Shown: piece by piece, positions 35,827-44,774 of the stretch | Layout: the number at the start of each line of letters is the position of its first letter | Position numbering within the stretch: position 1 is the first letter of the stretch | NCBI GenBank assembly: GCA_910578455.1 | Contig: CAJTQA010000008.1 | Location: forward strand, 18,507 to 82,506 | Source: an uncultured Dorea sp. | Lineage (GTDB): Bacteria; Bacillota; Clostridia; Lachnospirales; Lachnospiraceae | Direction: 5' to 3' | DNA: 64,000 nt | Made by a program: the position numbers and the translations under genes | The notes under the pieces: model-generated | Database searches by the model: none | The model's input: only the letters and a program-made list of their open reading frames with translations | Told to the model about the DNA's origin: nothing

Positions 35827-36788
35827 TCAACCGTGCGAAGGAGCTGCTAAACGACGGAACTGTGGCGCGGGTTCTTGGCTGGAAGGCCGGAGACCTGCCT
35901 TACAATCCAGAGCCGGCTTTCTTTGAGAGCGCAGAGTCGTTAAAAGATTTTGTGTACAACGGATTCTGCGGGGCGAATTTAAGCAAATACATGATTGAGG
36001 CGTCAAAGCTTGAGGGCAAGACTTTGGTGTGCCTGAAACCATGCGATACATACAGTTTTAACCAGCTTATAAAAGAGCACCGGGTAGACCGGGAGAAAGC
36101 CTACATTATCGGTGTAGGGTGCAAAGGCAAGCTGGATATCGAAAAGATCAGAAACCAGGGCGTTAAGGGCATCGAGAGCATCGAGGGCGCTGAGATCGGC
36201 GACGGGGCGGATGAGTTGAAGATTCAGACCATCTACGGAGAGAAAACCGTAGCTTACGCCGATGCTATGTTAGAGAGATGCCATGTGTGCAAGGGAAAAG
36301 AGCACAAGATTTATGACGAGGAGATTTTTGAGTCCAAGGAGACGAAGGACGGCGAGCGTTTCGACGAGGTTTCCCGGATCGAGAAGATGTCTCCGGCGGA
36401 GAAGTTCGCATTTTTCCAGAAGGAACTTAGCAAATGCATCCGCTGCAATGCCTGCCGCAATGTATGCCCGGCGTGCAGCTGCCGGAAATGCGTCTTTGAC
36501 AGCAATAAGTTTGACAGCTCCCAGAAGGCCAACGTGGATTCCTTTGAGGAGAAGATGTTCCACATCATCCGCGCTTTCCATGTGGCGGGAAGATGTACGG
36601 ACTGCGGCGAGTGCAGCCGCGTATGCCCCCAGGGGATTCCGCTCCATCTGTTCAACCGGAAGTTTATCAAGGATATTGACGAGCTGTACGGCGAGTATCA
36701 GGCAGGAGATGACACCGATTCAAAAGCACCGCTCACAAACTACACGTTTGAGGATGCGGAACCAAGTATAGTAGGAAAGAGGGGATAA
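35814..36788 (+). CDS. Ferredoxin/FrhB-type subunit (FlxC- or FdhB-like)
   Basis: 324 residues. Residues 1-180 resemble the coenzyme F420 hydrogenase/FdhB-like flavin domain (GARVLGW-like start, VCLKPCDTYSFNQLI, IGVGCKGKLD). The C-terminal half holds two [4Fe-4S] sets, CIRCNACRNVCPACSCRKC and CTDCGECSRVCPQGI. In Flx-type clusters a protein of this make-up carries electrons between the NAD(P)H flavoprotein and MvhD. It may also be the site where ferredoxin docks. It ends 3 bases before the next gene. Confidence 0.72.
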   Translation: MQELINRAKELLNDGTVARVLGWKAGDLPYNPEPAFFESAESLKDFVYNGFCGANLSKYMIEASKLEGKTLVCLKPCDTYSFNQLIKEHRVDREKAYIIGVGCKGKLDIEKIRNQGVKGIESIEGAEIGDGADELKIQTIYGEKTVAYADAMLERCHVCKGKEHKIYDEEIFESKETKDGERFDEVSRIEKMSPAEKFAFFQKELSKCIRCNACRNVCPACSCRKCVFDSNKFDSSQKANVDSFEEKMFHIIRAFHVAGRCTDCGECSRVCPQGIPLHLFNRKFIKDIDELYGEYQAGDDTDSKAPLTNYTFEDAEPSIVGKRG

Positions 36789-36791
36789 TGT

Positions 36792-37823
36792 ATGTATAAG
36801 ATAGCAAAAGAAAATCTTTCCGCATTATTCCGGTTAATCGCGGACAGTCAGGAATTGTACCTTCCGGTTAAGACGGCGGGGCAGGTGAATTTTGCGGCGT
36901 GGAGCGAGGAGGCGGACGTTGCCCTTGATGCGCTGAAAACTGTAAAATCACCGAAAGACGCATTTTTCCCTCAGAGCGAGGGCCTGTATACGGTAAGGCG
37001 GGAAGGCAAAAAGATGAAGGTAGAGCCGGAGAGCCTTAAAGAGGCGGACTTTGTCGTATTCGGCATGAAGGCCTGCGACGTGAAGGGCTTAGAGGTTTTG
37101 GACAATGTGTTCTTAACCGACCCTGTAGATACTTTCTATGCGGCAAGAAGGGAACACGGAACGGTGGTTGCCCTTGCCTGCCATGAGCCGGAGGAGTCCT
37201 GTTTCTGTAAAGTGTTCGGCGTGGACGCGGCAGACCCGGCGGCGGACGTAGCTGCATGGATGATCGGGGAGGATCTTTACTGGAAGGCGCTGACCGAGAA
37301 GGGCGAGGCTCTTACCGGGAAGGTGAAGGAGCTTTTCTCAGATGCGGACGAGGGGGAAGTTGAGGCGGAGAAAGAGGCGATTCATGCGATCGTAGAAAAG
37401 CTGCCCTATATGAACCTGTCCTTAGAGGGATGGAACGGCGACGCTCTTTCGGAAAAATTTGACGATAAATTATGGGAAGAATTATATAAGCCATGCCTGG
37501 CCTGCGGCACATGTACTTTCGTATGCCCGACCTGCCAGTGCTATGACATCAAGGATTACAATACGGGGAACAGTGTATCCCGCTACCGCTGCTGGGATTC
37601 CTGCATGTATTCTGACTTTACCATGATGGCCCACGGCAACAACCGTACAAGCCAGATGCAGAGATTCCGCCAGAGGTTCATGCACAAGCTGGTGTACTAC
37701 CCGGCGAACAACGACGGGATGTACTCCTGCGTAGGGTGCGGGCGCTGCGTGGAAAAATGCCCGGCATCTTTAAATATCGTGAAAGTAATCAAAGCATTTC
37801 AGAAACAGGGAGGTGAAAAATAA
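36792..37823 (+). CDS. 4Fe-4S subunit of AsrA/sulfhydrogenase-beta type (FlxB-like)
   Basis: 343 residues. The N-terminal 200 residues have the AsrA/HydB-type domain (FVVFGMKACDVKGLEVLDNVF, then ALACHEPEESCFCKVFG). The C-terminal part holds two [4Fe-4S] motifs: CLACGTCTFVCPTCQC and CVGCGRCVEKCPASL. In sulfhydrogenases and anaerobic sulfite reductases this subunit partners an FAD/NAD(P)-binding protein like the one encoded next. The stop overlaps the next start (TAATG). Confidence 0.78.
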   Translation: MYKIAKENLSALFRLIADSQELYLPVKTAGQVNFAAWSEEADVALDALKTVKSPKDAFFPQSEGLYTVRREGKKMKVEPESLKEADFVVFGMKACDVKGLEVLDNVFLTDPVDTFYAARREHGTVVALACHEPEESCFCKVFGVDAADPAADVAAWMIGEDLYWKALTEKGEALTGKVKELFSDADEGEVEAEKEAIHAIVEKLPYMNLSLEGWNGDALSEKFDDKLWEELYKPCLACGTCTFVCPTCQCYDIKDYNTGNSVSRYRCWDSCMYSDFTMMAHGNNRTSQMQRFRQRFMHKLVYYPANNDGMYSCVGCGRCVEKCPASLNIVKVIKAFQKQGGEK

Positions 37824-38677
37824 TGAGTGAATGTACCTGCCATAAAAATTATACGTTGGATACGCTGATCCCGCAGGTTGGCGTAATTACGGATATCCGC
37901 CAGGAGACGCCGGATGTGAAGACTTTCCGGGTAAATGCGCCGGAGGGCGGCAAGCTTTTTGAGCATATGCCGGGGCAGTGCGCCATGGTGTGCGCGCCGG
38001 GCGTCAGCGAGGGTATGTTTTCCATTACTTCTTCGCCGACGAATAAAGAATATCAGGAATTCAGCATCAAAAAATGCGGTGTCCTTACCGATTACCTCCA
38101 CAGCCTTGAGGTGGGCGACGAGGTTACGGTGCGTGGGCCTTACGGCAATTCCTTCCCGGTGGAGACGGAGCTTAAGGGGAAAAATCTTTTGTTCATCGCC
38201 GGAGGTATCGGCCTTGCGCCTCTTCGTTCCGTGATCAATTATGTCATTGACAACCGGGAGAACTACGGGACCGTCGATATCGTGTACGGCTCCCGCTCGG
38301 CGGATGACCTTGTGCAGTTAAAAGAGATTCAGGAAGTGTGGATGAAGACCGAGGGCATCAATGTCTACCTCACCATCGACCGCGAGCAGGAAGGGTGGGA
38401 CGGACATGTAGGATTCGTTCCTAATTATGTGAAGGAGCTTGGCTTTGACACAGACAAGACCGCTTTGGTGTGCGGGCCTCCGATCATGATCAAGTTCGTG
38501 CTGGCGGGCCTTAAGGAGCTTGGGTTTACCACCGAGCAGGTGTATACCACGCTGGAACTTCGGATGAAGTGCGGCGTAGGCAAGTGCGGGCGGTGCAATA
38601 TCGGGTCGAAGTATGTGTGTAAAGATGGGCCGGTGTTCCGGTTTGATGAGATAGATGAGCTGCCTAACGAATATTAG
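37823..38677 (+). CDS. FAD/NAD(P)H-binding oxidoreductase subunit (FlxA/AsrB-like)
   Basis: 284 residues. It has a ferredoxin reductase-type FAD domain (TFRVNAPEGG, MPGQCAMV, then FSITSSPTNKEY) and an NAD(P)-binding domain (FIAGGIGLAPLRSVINYV around 128; ALVCGPPIMIKFV around 214). A C-terminal [2Fe-2S] set (MKCGVGKCGRCNIGSKYVC) follows. This is the arrangement of sulfhydrogenase gamma, AsrB and FlxA, the entry point for NAD(P)H electrons. In this cluster it should pass them through the two 4Fe-4S subunits to MvhD and HdrA. Confidence 0.82.
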   Translation: MSECTCHKNYTLDTLIPQVGVITDIRQETPDVKTFRVNAPEGGKLFEHMPGQCAMVCAPGVSEGMFSITSSPTNKEYQEFSIKKCGVLTDYLHSLEVGDEVTVRGPYGNSFPVETELKGKNLLFIAGGIGLAPLRSVINYVIDNRENYGTVDIVYGSRSADDLVQLKEIQEVWMKTEGINVYLTIDREQEGWDGHVGFVPNYVKELGFDTDKTALVCGPPIMIKFVLAGLKELGFTTEQVYTTLELRMKCGVGKCGRCNIGSKYVCKDGPVFRFDEIDELPNEY

Positions 38678-38706
38678 TCAAATATGATGAAAGGATACGA
38701 AATAGC

Positions 38707-39381
38707 ATGGAAAATATGGTAAATGTATATTTTAGCGGGAAGAGATACAGTGTTCCGGCAGACCTTACGATTATGACCGCTATGGAATATGCGGGTTATA
38801 CTTGGAAGAGGGGCTGCGGGTGCCGCCATGGGTTCTGCGGAGCCTGTGCGACCGTATACAGGATTAAGGGTAAAAATGAGCTGAAGACCTGCCTTGCCTG
38901 CCAGACGCAGGTGGAAGAGGGCATGTATGTGGCAAGCATCCCGTTTTTCCCGACGGACAAGAGAACTTATGAGATTGAGGATATCAAGCCGACCCAGCAG
39001 ATTATGATGGAGCTTTATCCGGAGATTTATAGCTGCATCGGCTGTAATGCCTGCACGAAGGCGTGTACCCAGGACCTTAATGTTATGCAGTATATCGCTT
39101 ATGCACAGAGGGGCGAGTTTGAGAAGTGTGCGGAAGAGTCTTTTGACTGCATCGGCTGCGGCTGCTGTACGGTAAGGTGTCCGGCGGGCATTTCCCATCC
39201 GCATGTAGGCGTGCTGGCAAGGAGGCTGACAGGAAAATACATCGCACCTGAGACAGAGCATCTTAAGAACCGGGTTGAGGAGATCAATAAGGGCGAGTAT
39301 GATGAGCTGATTGAGCAGATTATGCAAAAGCCGATCACCGAGATGCAGGAACTTTACAATACGAGAGAAATCGAGAAATAA
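38707..39381 (+). CDS. Fumarate reductase-like iron-sulfur subunit (TfrB/FrdB-like, soluble)
   Basis: 224 residues. Residues about 30-75 carry a plant-type [2Fe-2S] set (CGCRHGFCGACATVY, then KTCLACQTQ). Two [4Fe-4S] motifs follow: CIGCNACTKAC and CIGCGCCTVRC with a trailing Pro. FrdB normally has a [3Fe-4S] set in third place; here both look like [4Fe-4S]. It has no CCG domain, in contrast with methanogen TfrB, but HdrB from the same cluster supplies two. No membrane anchor subunit gene is present, so the enzyme is likely soluble. It lies directly before the flavoprotein gene. Confidence 0.8.
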   Translation: MENMVNVYFSGKRYSVPADLTIMTAMEYAGYTWKRGCGCRHGFCGACATVYRIKGKNELKTCLACQTQVEEGMYVASIPFFPTDKRTYEIEDIKPTQQIMMELYPEIYSCIGCNACTKACTQDLNVMQYIAYAQRGEFEKCAEESFDCIGCGCCTVRCPAGISHPHVGVLARRLTGKYIAPETEHLKNRVEEINKGEYDELIEQIMQKPITEMQELYNTREIEK

Positions 39382-39397
39382 GGAGGGCGTGATTATT

Positions 39398-41008
39398 ATG
39401 TATACACCATATCCAGAGAATATGATGGAATCCATCAAAAAGGTAGAGGCGACAAGGGCCAAACGTATGTCGACAGAACCAAGGCGTCTGACTGCGGATG
39501 AAAAAGACGCTCTCCTTAAGAAATTCCACCCGGATTATGATCCGGACGCGTTTGCGGAGATTAAAGTTGGGCCGAATAAAGGGCAGAAGGCGCCCCTTGA
39601 GCTGGCTGAGATGCTCCACTCCACAAGCCGTATCGTAAATGAGAAGATTGACATTTCAAAAATCGACTATGACGTAGACGTGCTGGTCATCGGCGGCGGC
39701 GGCGCAGGGTCATCCTGTGCCATTGAGGCGCACAATGCCGGGGCAAATGTCATGATCGTAACGAAACTGCGTATCGGCGATGCCAACACTATGATGGCAG
39801 AGGGCGGCATCCAGGCGGCAGACAAGGAGAATGACTCTCCGGTGCAGCATTATCTTGACTGCTTTGGAGGCGGACATTTTGCCGCAAGGCCGGAGCTTGT
39901 AAAGCGTCTTGTGATGGAGGCCCCGGATGCCATCAAATGGCTGAATGAGCTGGGCGTTATGTTCGATAAGGATGAGGACGGGCGCATGGTGACTACCCAC
40001 GGCGGCGGTACGTCCAGAAAGAGAATGCATGCGTGCAAGGACTACTCTGGCGCAGAGATTATGCGTACCGTGAGAGACGAGGTGTTAAACCTTGGCATTC
40101 CGGTGGTAGAGTTCACTTCTGCGGTAGAGCTTTTGAAAGACGATAAAGGGCAGGTGGCAGGAGCGATCCTGCTTAATATGGAAACGGGAGATTATTCCGT
40201 GGCAAGGGCTAAGACGGTTGTCATCGCTACAGGCGGCGCGGGAAGAATGCATTACCAGGGATTCCCCACATCCAACCACTACGGAGCTACGGCAGACGGC
40301 CTTGTACTTGGCTATCGGGCAGGGGTGCCGCTCCTTTACCAGGATTCTATCCAGTACCATCCTACAGGCGTGGCTCATCCGGTGCAGATTCAGGGCGCGC
40401 TTGTTACCGAGAAGGTGCGTTCCGTAGGCGCTCAGCTTGTCAACGCTGAGGGCGAGGCTTACATCCATCCGTTGGAGACCCGTGATGTCAACGCATCCGG
40501 CGTTATCCGCGAGTGTGAGGAAGGCCGGGGCGTAGAGGCGCCAAGCGGGCAGAAAGGCGTATGGCTTGATACGCCGATGATCGAAATCCTCGGCGGAGAG
40601 GGAACGATCGAGAAGAGAATCCCGGCCATGTTCCGTATGTATATGAAATACGGCATCGATATGAGAAAAGTGCCGATTCTTATTTACCCGACGCTGCACT
40701 ATCAGAACGGCGGACTTGAGATTGACGGAGAAGGATTTACAAAGGCAATCCCGAACCTTTTGGCGGCGGGAGAGGTTGCAGGCGGAATCCACGGAAGAAA
40801 CCGTCTCATGGGCAACTCCCTTCTTGACGTTATCGTATTCGGGCGCAACGCAGGGAAAAAGGCGGCGGCGAAGGCAAAAGAGGTAGAGCTTGGCAGCGTG
40901 AACCTTGACCATGTGGCAGGATATGACGAGGAGTTAAAGGGCGCTGACGTCCATACGGAAGAAGTATCGCCGAAACTCCTCCCGAAATATGCGCGCCACG
41001 AGAGATAG
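39398..41008 (+). CDS. Fumarate reductase/succinate dehydrogenase flavoprotein-like subunit
   Basis: 536 residues from ATG 39398, where AAGGAGGG gives the ribosome site. An unusual ~90-residue extension precedes the FAD loop GGGGAGSSCAIEAH (about 99). The FrdA family core follows, with THGGGTSRKR (His201), QYHPTGVAHP (His321) and C-terminal GGIHGRNRLMGNSLLDVIVFG that binds FAD. No flavocytochrome or signal peptide is seen. With the iron-sulfur subunit before it and fumarase after it, fumarate reduction to succinate is the best reading. L-aspartate oxidase or another alpha-hydroxy-acid reductase of the family is less likely, though related. Confidence 0.85.
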   Translation: MYTPYPENMMESIKKVEATRAKRMSTEPRRLTADEKDALLKKFHPDYDPDAFAEIKVGPNKGQKAPLELAEMLHSTSRIVNEKIDISKIDYDVDVLVIGGGGAGSSCAIEAHNAGANVMIVTKLRIGDANTMMAEGGIQAADKENDSPVQHYLDCFGGGHFAARPELVKRLVMEAPDAIKWLNELGVMFDKDEDGRMVTTHGGGTSRKRMHACKDYSGAEIMRTVRDEVLNLGIPVVEFTSAVELLKDDKGQVAGAILLNMETGDYSVARAKTVVIATGGAGRMHYQGFPTSNHYGATADGLVLGYRAGVPLLYQDSIQYHPTGVAHPVQIQGALVTEKVRSVGAQLVNAEGEAYIHPLETRDVNASGVIRECEEGRGVEAPSGQKGVWLDTPMIEILGGEGTIEKRIPAMFRMYMKYGIDMRKVPILIYPTLHYQNGGLEIDGEGFTKAIPNLLAAGEVAGGIHGRNRLMGNSLLDVIVFGRNAGKKAAAKAKEVELGSVNLDHVAGYDEELKGADVHTEEVSPKLLPKYARHER

Positions 41009-41049
41009 AATCAGGAGTAAAACAGGAAATTTAATAGGAGATTATAATT

Positions 41050-41892
41050 ATGCGTGAAATCGAAGTCAGTAAACTTACGGATGTAATTGAAAAGCTTTGT
41101 ATCGCAGCAAATGAGCATCTTCCGGAGGACGTAAAGTGCGCCATCAAAAATTGCCGCGCCTGCGAGGACGGAGAGATTGCGAAAGGAGTTCTCGATAACA
41201 TTATCGAGAACTTCGAGATTGCGGATAACGAGTGCGTGCCAATCTGCCAGGATACCGGCATGGCATGTGTATTTTTGGAGATCGGGCAGGATGTGCACCT
41301 GACCGGCGGCGACCTTGCCGATGCAGTAAATGAAGGCGTCCGCCGCGGTTACGATAAAGGGTATCTTAGGAAATCTGTGGTGAAAGACCCGGTTCGCCGC
41401 GGAAATACCGGCGACAATACCCCGGCTATGCTCTACACGGAGATTGTTCCGGGCGAGCAGATCAAGGTAACGGTAGGCCCCAAGGGATTCGGCAGCGAGA
41501 ATATGAGCCAGATCCGTATGTTCAAGCCGTCTCACGGCTTACAGGGAATCAAAGACTTTATCCTTGAAGTTGTGGAGACCGCAGGCCCGAATCCGTGTCC
41601 GCCTATGGTTGTGGGCGTTGGAATCGGCGGAACCTTTGACAAGGCGGCGCTCTTAGCGAAGAAAGCGCTGATGCGTCCGATCGATACCGAGAACCCGGAT
41701 CCGTTCTACGCTGACCTGGAAAAAGAGATGCTTGAGAAGGTCAACGAGCTTGGCATCGGACCTCAGGGATTCGGCGGAAAGACGACGGCAATCGGACTGA
41801 ATATCGAGACTCTGCCGACCCATATTGCAGGCATGCCATGTGCAGTCAACATCAACTGCCATGTGACGCGCCATAAAACGGAGGTGATTTAG
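41050..41892 (+). CDS. Fumarate hydratase class I, alpha subunit
   Basis: 280 residues. This two-subunit, [4Fe-4S] type of hydro-lyase turns malate into fumarate; the tartrate dehydratase TtdA is a close relative. Cluster cysteines lie in VPICQDTGMAC (about 61) and GPNPCPPMVVGVGIGG (about 182). FGSENMSQIRMFKPS and TTAIGLNIETLPTHIAGMP are typical. The beta subunit gene starts at the base after its stop. In this cluster it would feed fumarate to the reductase just upstream. Confidence 0.88.
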   Translation: MREIEVSKLTDVIEKLCIAANEHLPEDVKCAIKNCRACEDGEIAKGVLDNIIENFEIADNECVPICQDTGMACVFLEIGQDVHLTGGDLADAVNEGVRRGYDKGYLRKSVVKDPVRRGNTGDNTPAMLYTEIVPGEQIKVTVGPKGFGSENMSQIRMFKPSHGLQGIKDFILEVVETAGPNPCPPMVVGVGIGGTFDKAALLAKKALMRPIDTENPDPFYADLEKEMLEKVNELGIGPQGFGGKTTAIGLNIETLPTHIAGMPCAVNINCHVTRHKTEVI

Positions 41893-42456
41893 ATGGCAGC
41901 AAGAAAGATTACATTACCGCTCACCGAGGAGCTTGCAAAGACACTTCACGCCGGGGACAGCGTTCTCGTAACCGGCACGATCTATACCTCCCGTGACGCA
42001 GGCCACAAGCGTATGTGCGAGGCTTTGGAAAAAGGGGAGGAGATTCCTTTTGACCCGAAGGATGCAACCATCTATTATGTAGGGCCGACACCGGCAAAGC
42101 CGGGGGCTGTCATCGGCTCCGCAGGCCCGACTACAAGCGGGCGCATGGATGCTTACGCGCCGACGATGATGTCTGTAGGCGCAAGGGGAATGATCGGAAA
42201 AGGCGCACGCCTTCCGGAAGTCATCGACGCCATGAAGAAATACTCCGGCGTATACTTCGGAGCTATCGGCGGCGCAGGCGCGCTCCTTGCCAAATGCATC
42301 AAGAAGGCAGAGCTTATCGCGTATGAGGATTTGGGCGCGGAGGCTCTCAGAAAGCTTTACGTGGAGGATATGCCGCTTGTCGTCATCATCGACAGTGAGG
42401 GCAATAATCTGTACGAGAGCGGCCGGGCGGCTTATCTGGAGCAGAAAAAGGGATAG
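41893..42456 (+). CDS. Fumarate hydratase class I, beta subunit
   Basis: 187 residues. It is the second half of the class I fumarase: LHAGDSVLVTGTIYTSRDAGHKRM near the N-terminus, then GPTTSGRMDAYAPTMMSVGARGMIGKG. The start is directly joined to the alpha subunit stop, so the pair is stoichiometric. A tartrate dehydratase beta subunit is the only serious alternative, and the fumarate reductase context speaks against it. Confidence 0.88.
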   Translation: MAARKITLPLTEELAKTLHAGDSVLVTGTIYTSRDAGHKRMCEALEKGEEIPFDPKDATIYYVGPTPAKPGAVIGSAGPTTSGRMDAYAPTMMSVGARGMIGKGARLPEVIDAMKKYSGVYFGAIGGAGALLAKCIKKAELIAYEDLGAEALRKLYVEDMPLVVIIDSEGNNLYESGRAAYLEQKKG

Positions 42457-42480
42457 AACTTAGAAGGGAGAACGTAAGAC

Positions 42481-43692
42481 ATGGAATTATTTGGAGGAAT
42501 ATTGGCAGTTAAGTCTGTAGTGTTTCTTACTTTCTCGGTCTTTGCGATTGCGGCCATCGGCTATGCAGTCGGGAAAATAACTATTAAAGGAATCAACTTA
42601 GGAACGGCGGGCGTGTTTATCATTGCGCTGCTCTACGGATGCCTGCTCTACGGCAAGCTGTCAGGAAACCTTACGGTGGGGGAGGAGTCTTTTTCCACAG
42701 AGGCGCTGAAGATTGTGGAGAACATGGGGCTGATCTTTTTCGTGACCTCCGTCGGTTTCATTGCGGGGCCGAACTTTTTCGGCAACCTGAAACGGAATTT
42801 CAAGTCTTATGTTATGCTTGGGCTTGTGATTATCGCGGCGGCGGCGGGAACCTGTGTGGCATGTATTTTGATCGGCGCCGGCTTTACGAACCTTGACCAT
42901 GAGGAATTCCGGGCAATCCTGGTGGGAATCCTCTCGGGAGCGCTCACGAGCACTCCGGCGTTCTCCGCGTCGAAGGCGGCGGTGGGTGCAGACCTTGAGG
43001 CTCTGGTGTCTGTGGGGTACGGGATTTCCTACTTGTTCGGCGTTGTGGGCGTGGTGCTGTTTGTGCAGATCATCCCGAAGGTTCTGAAGGCCAATATGAA
43101 TGAAGAGGTGGAAAAGATTACCGCAAAAGACGGTGGGAGCAGCAGGAAGAAAAATCTGATTCTCACTGAGGTGGACGAATTCGGGTTCATGGCATTTTCC
43201 CTGGCATCTATCGTGGGAATCCTGATCGGAAGTATCAGCTATATGAATTTTTCGCTGACAACTACCGGCGGGTGCCTTCTGACGGCGCTTGTGTTCGGGC
43301 ATTACGGGCATATTGGGAAGATATCCATCGTGCCGAAGAACTCGACGCTTAAGATGCTGAGAGAGTTGGGGCTTATGCTGTTCCTTATCGGGGCGGGCGT
43401 CTCCGGCGGGGCGAAGTTCGTGCAATACTTCGAGCCGGTGTATTTCCTCTACGGGGCGATCATGACCATCCTTCCGATGATCATCGGATTTGTGGTAGCA
43501 AAGAACGTGCTGAAACTGCCGCTGCTTAATAACCTGGGCTCCATCACCGGAGGTATGACAAGTACGCCGGCGCTGGGAACGCTTATTAATATGGCGGGAA
43601 CGGAGGACATCGCGTCGGCCTACGCGGCGACATATCCAATCGCGCTGATTGCCGTAGTGCTGGCATCGCAGCTGATTATCATATTCTGCTAG
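42481..43692 (+). CDS. AspT/YidE-type exchanger, likely C4-dicarboxylate or aspartate transporter
   Basis: 403 residues with about ten hydrophobic helices in two repeats. Each repeat holds the family motif, GALTSTPAFSA around residue 157 and GGMTSTPALGT around 360. This is the aspartate:alanine exchanger (AAE) duplication domain, here without the central TrkA-C regulatory domains of classic AspT. Its position at the end of a fumarate-reducing cluster suggests exchange of aspartate, fumarate or succinate. A terminator follows 19 bases later. Confidence 0.75.
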   Translation: MELFGGILAVKSVVFLTFSVFAIAAIGYAVGKITIKGINLGTAGVFIIALLYGCLLYGKLSGNLTVGEESFSTEALKIVENMGLIFFVTSVGFIAGPNFFGNLKRNFKSYVMLGLVIIAAAAGTCVACILIGAGFTNLDHEEFRAILVGILSGALTSTPAFSASKAAVGADLEALVSVGYGISYLFGVVGVVLFVQIIPKVLKANMNEEVEKITAKDGGSSRKKNLILTEVDEFGFMAFSLASIVGILIGSISYMNFSLTTTGGCLLTALVFGHYGHIGKISIVPKNSTLKMLRELGLMLFLIGAGVSGGAKFVQYFEPVYFLYGAIMTILPMIIGFVVAKNVLKLPLLNNLGSITGGMTSTPALGTLINMAGTEDIASAYAATYPIALIAVVLASQLIIIFC

Positions 43693-43710
43693 TGCGGCAG
43701 GAAGTAAATA

Positions 43711-43761
43711 AAAGAGACATTTGGAGTGACTGAGATTCATGTGCTCCGGATGTCTCTTTTT
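43711..43761 (+). terminator. Terminator of the hdr-frd-fum cluster
   Basis: 10-bp stem AAAGAGACAT/ATGTCTCTTT with an inner GGAG/CTCC pair and T run. Confidence 0.85.
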
Positions 43762-43809
43762 ATACCTTGACGGACGTAGTCCGCCTGTTCCGCAGGAACC
43801 TGAATTAAG

Positions 43810-43863
43810 GGATGCCCTGTGGGTATAGGATGCCCTGTGGGTATAGGATGCCCTATGGGTATA
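43810..43863. repeat. Three tandem copies of an 18-bp unit
   Basis: GGATGCCCTGTGGGTATA at 43810, 43828 and 43846, the last with one change (T-to-A context, CCCTAT). Each unit has a CCC/GGG mini-palindrome. It lies just past the 3' end of the transposase-type gene. Confidence 0.9.
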
Positions 43864-43876
43864 TTTTTCTGGAAAT

Positions 43877-44755
43877 CTATGTGTCTGAGAAAGAATTTTC
43901 CATTAATTTGTCATAGATGACATCGCAGTTGCTGCTGTCTTCACATTCTGATATGGCGGTGCAGATTCTTTCTATGACATGCAGCTCTTCTTCCAGCTCC
44001 TCTGCGATGACGGCTTTAGCTTTCCCTTTGGCTATTTTCTTGCATACCTGGCGGATTAAACGTATCTGCTCACCTTCGTTCCGACCTTCTTCGCGTTCGT
44101 AATATTTTTCTTCCCATGCCTGCATATATCTCACTCCAATCTCTTCATTAGCCCTTACCTTTCGGACGCGGTCGTGGATAGCCTTTACTTTTGCACTTTT
44201 TATATGGTCGGCCGCAGCGTCTGTTGAATTTTCTATGTAGTGTAGAAATTCGGCAAGTTCTTCTGAAATTTCATCGTCATTTTTACCCTTTGTGTTGAGG
44301 AAAATTCTTGTGGCGCCGTCTGCAAGGGCGCATTCCGGCACTTCCCGGCATCTTGGCTCAAAGGTGTAGACGTATTTTCCGAAACCAAACAAGTCAAAGG
44401 TTGTGATAATGATGATAAAGGACTGACTCAGCAGATTGTAATTGGGAATTCCGGGTTCCAGGAGACTGGTATCAATCATGGATTGATAATAGCGGCTGCG
44501 TTTTGCCAGATCTTTCTTTTTCTGATCCTGCATTTCCGTGTTGTACACGCTTTGCTCTTTATCCATGGCAAAAACATCCATGCGGACAGAGCGAATCAGA
44601 GGCGATATCCGAAATTCTTTTTCAGTCTGGGGTTTGTCCAGCAGGGAGATTTCTTTTCCAAAGATAATCTCCAGTGCATTCTGGTGCGTCTGGACATCCT
44701 CCATCACTTCGTCGAATAAAAACCGGTTTGAAAGGTTCAGATTTTTTAAGGGCAC
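43877..44755 (-). CDS. Rpn/PD-(D/E)XK nuclease family transposase-like protein
   Basis: 292 residues if it starts at the GTG at 44755. The sequence LSNRFLFDEVMED, then RMDVFAMDKEQSVYNTEMQ (nuclease core with D and E) and the long helical end EGRNEGEQIRLIRQVCK are typical of PF12784-type proteins, related to recombination-promoting nuclease Rpn. The best start, ATG at 44774 with AAGGAG, is in another frame because of a run of nine A (plus-strand T 44760-44768). One A less would give MNKKNIVPLKNLNL and join both. So it is either frameshifted, made by slippage, or a sequencing error. Confidence 0.75.
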   Translation of the reverse strand: MPLKNLNLSNRFLFDEVMEDVQTHQNALEIIFGKEISLLDKPQTEKEFRISPLIRSVRMDVFAMDKEQSVYNTEMQDQKKKDLAKRSRYYQSMIDTSLLEPGIPNYNLLSQSFIIIITTFDLFGFGKYVYTFEPRCREVPECALADGATRIFLNTKGKNDDEISEELAEFLHYIENSTDAAADHIKSAKVKAIHDRVRKVRANEEIGVRYMQAWEEKYYEREEGRNEGEQIRLIRQVCKKIAKGKAKAVIAEELEEELHVIERICTAISECEDSSNCDVIYDKLMENSFSDT

Positions 44756-44774
44756 TATATTTTTTTTTGTTCAT

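Noticed and set aside
35386..38677. A hydrogenase (Mvh or sulfhydrogenase) in the hdr cluster
   Set aside because: MvhD-, AsrA- and AsrB-like subunits occur, but no large or small NiFe subunit and no FeFe H-cluster motif is encoded, so NAD(P)H and not H2 is the likely donor.
42661..43740. Minus-strand frame of 359 codons opposite the AAE exchanger
   Set aside because: Very rich in H, R and Q without hydrophobic pattern, as expected for an antisense shadow of a membrane protein gene.
43810..43863. CRISPR array
   Set aside because: The 18-bp units are directly adjacent, with no spacers and no cas genes.
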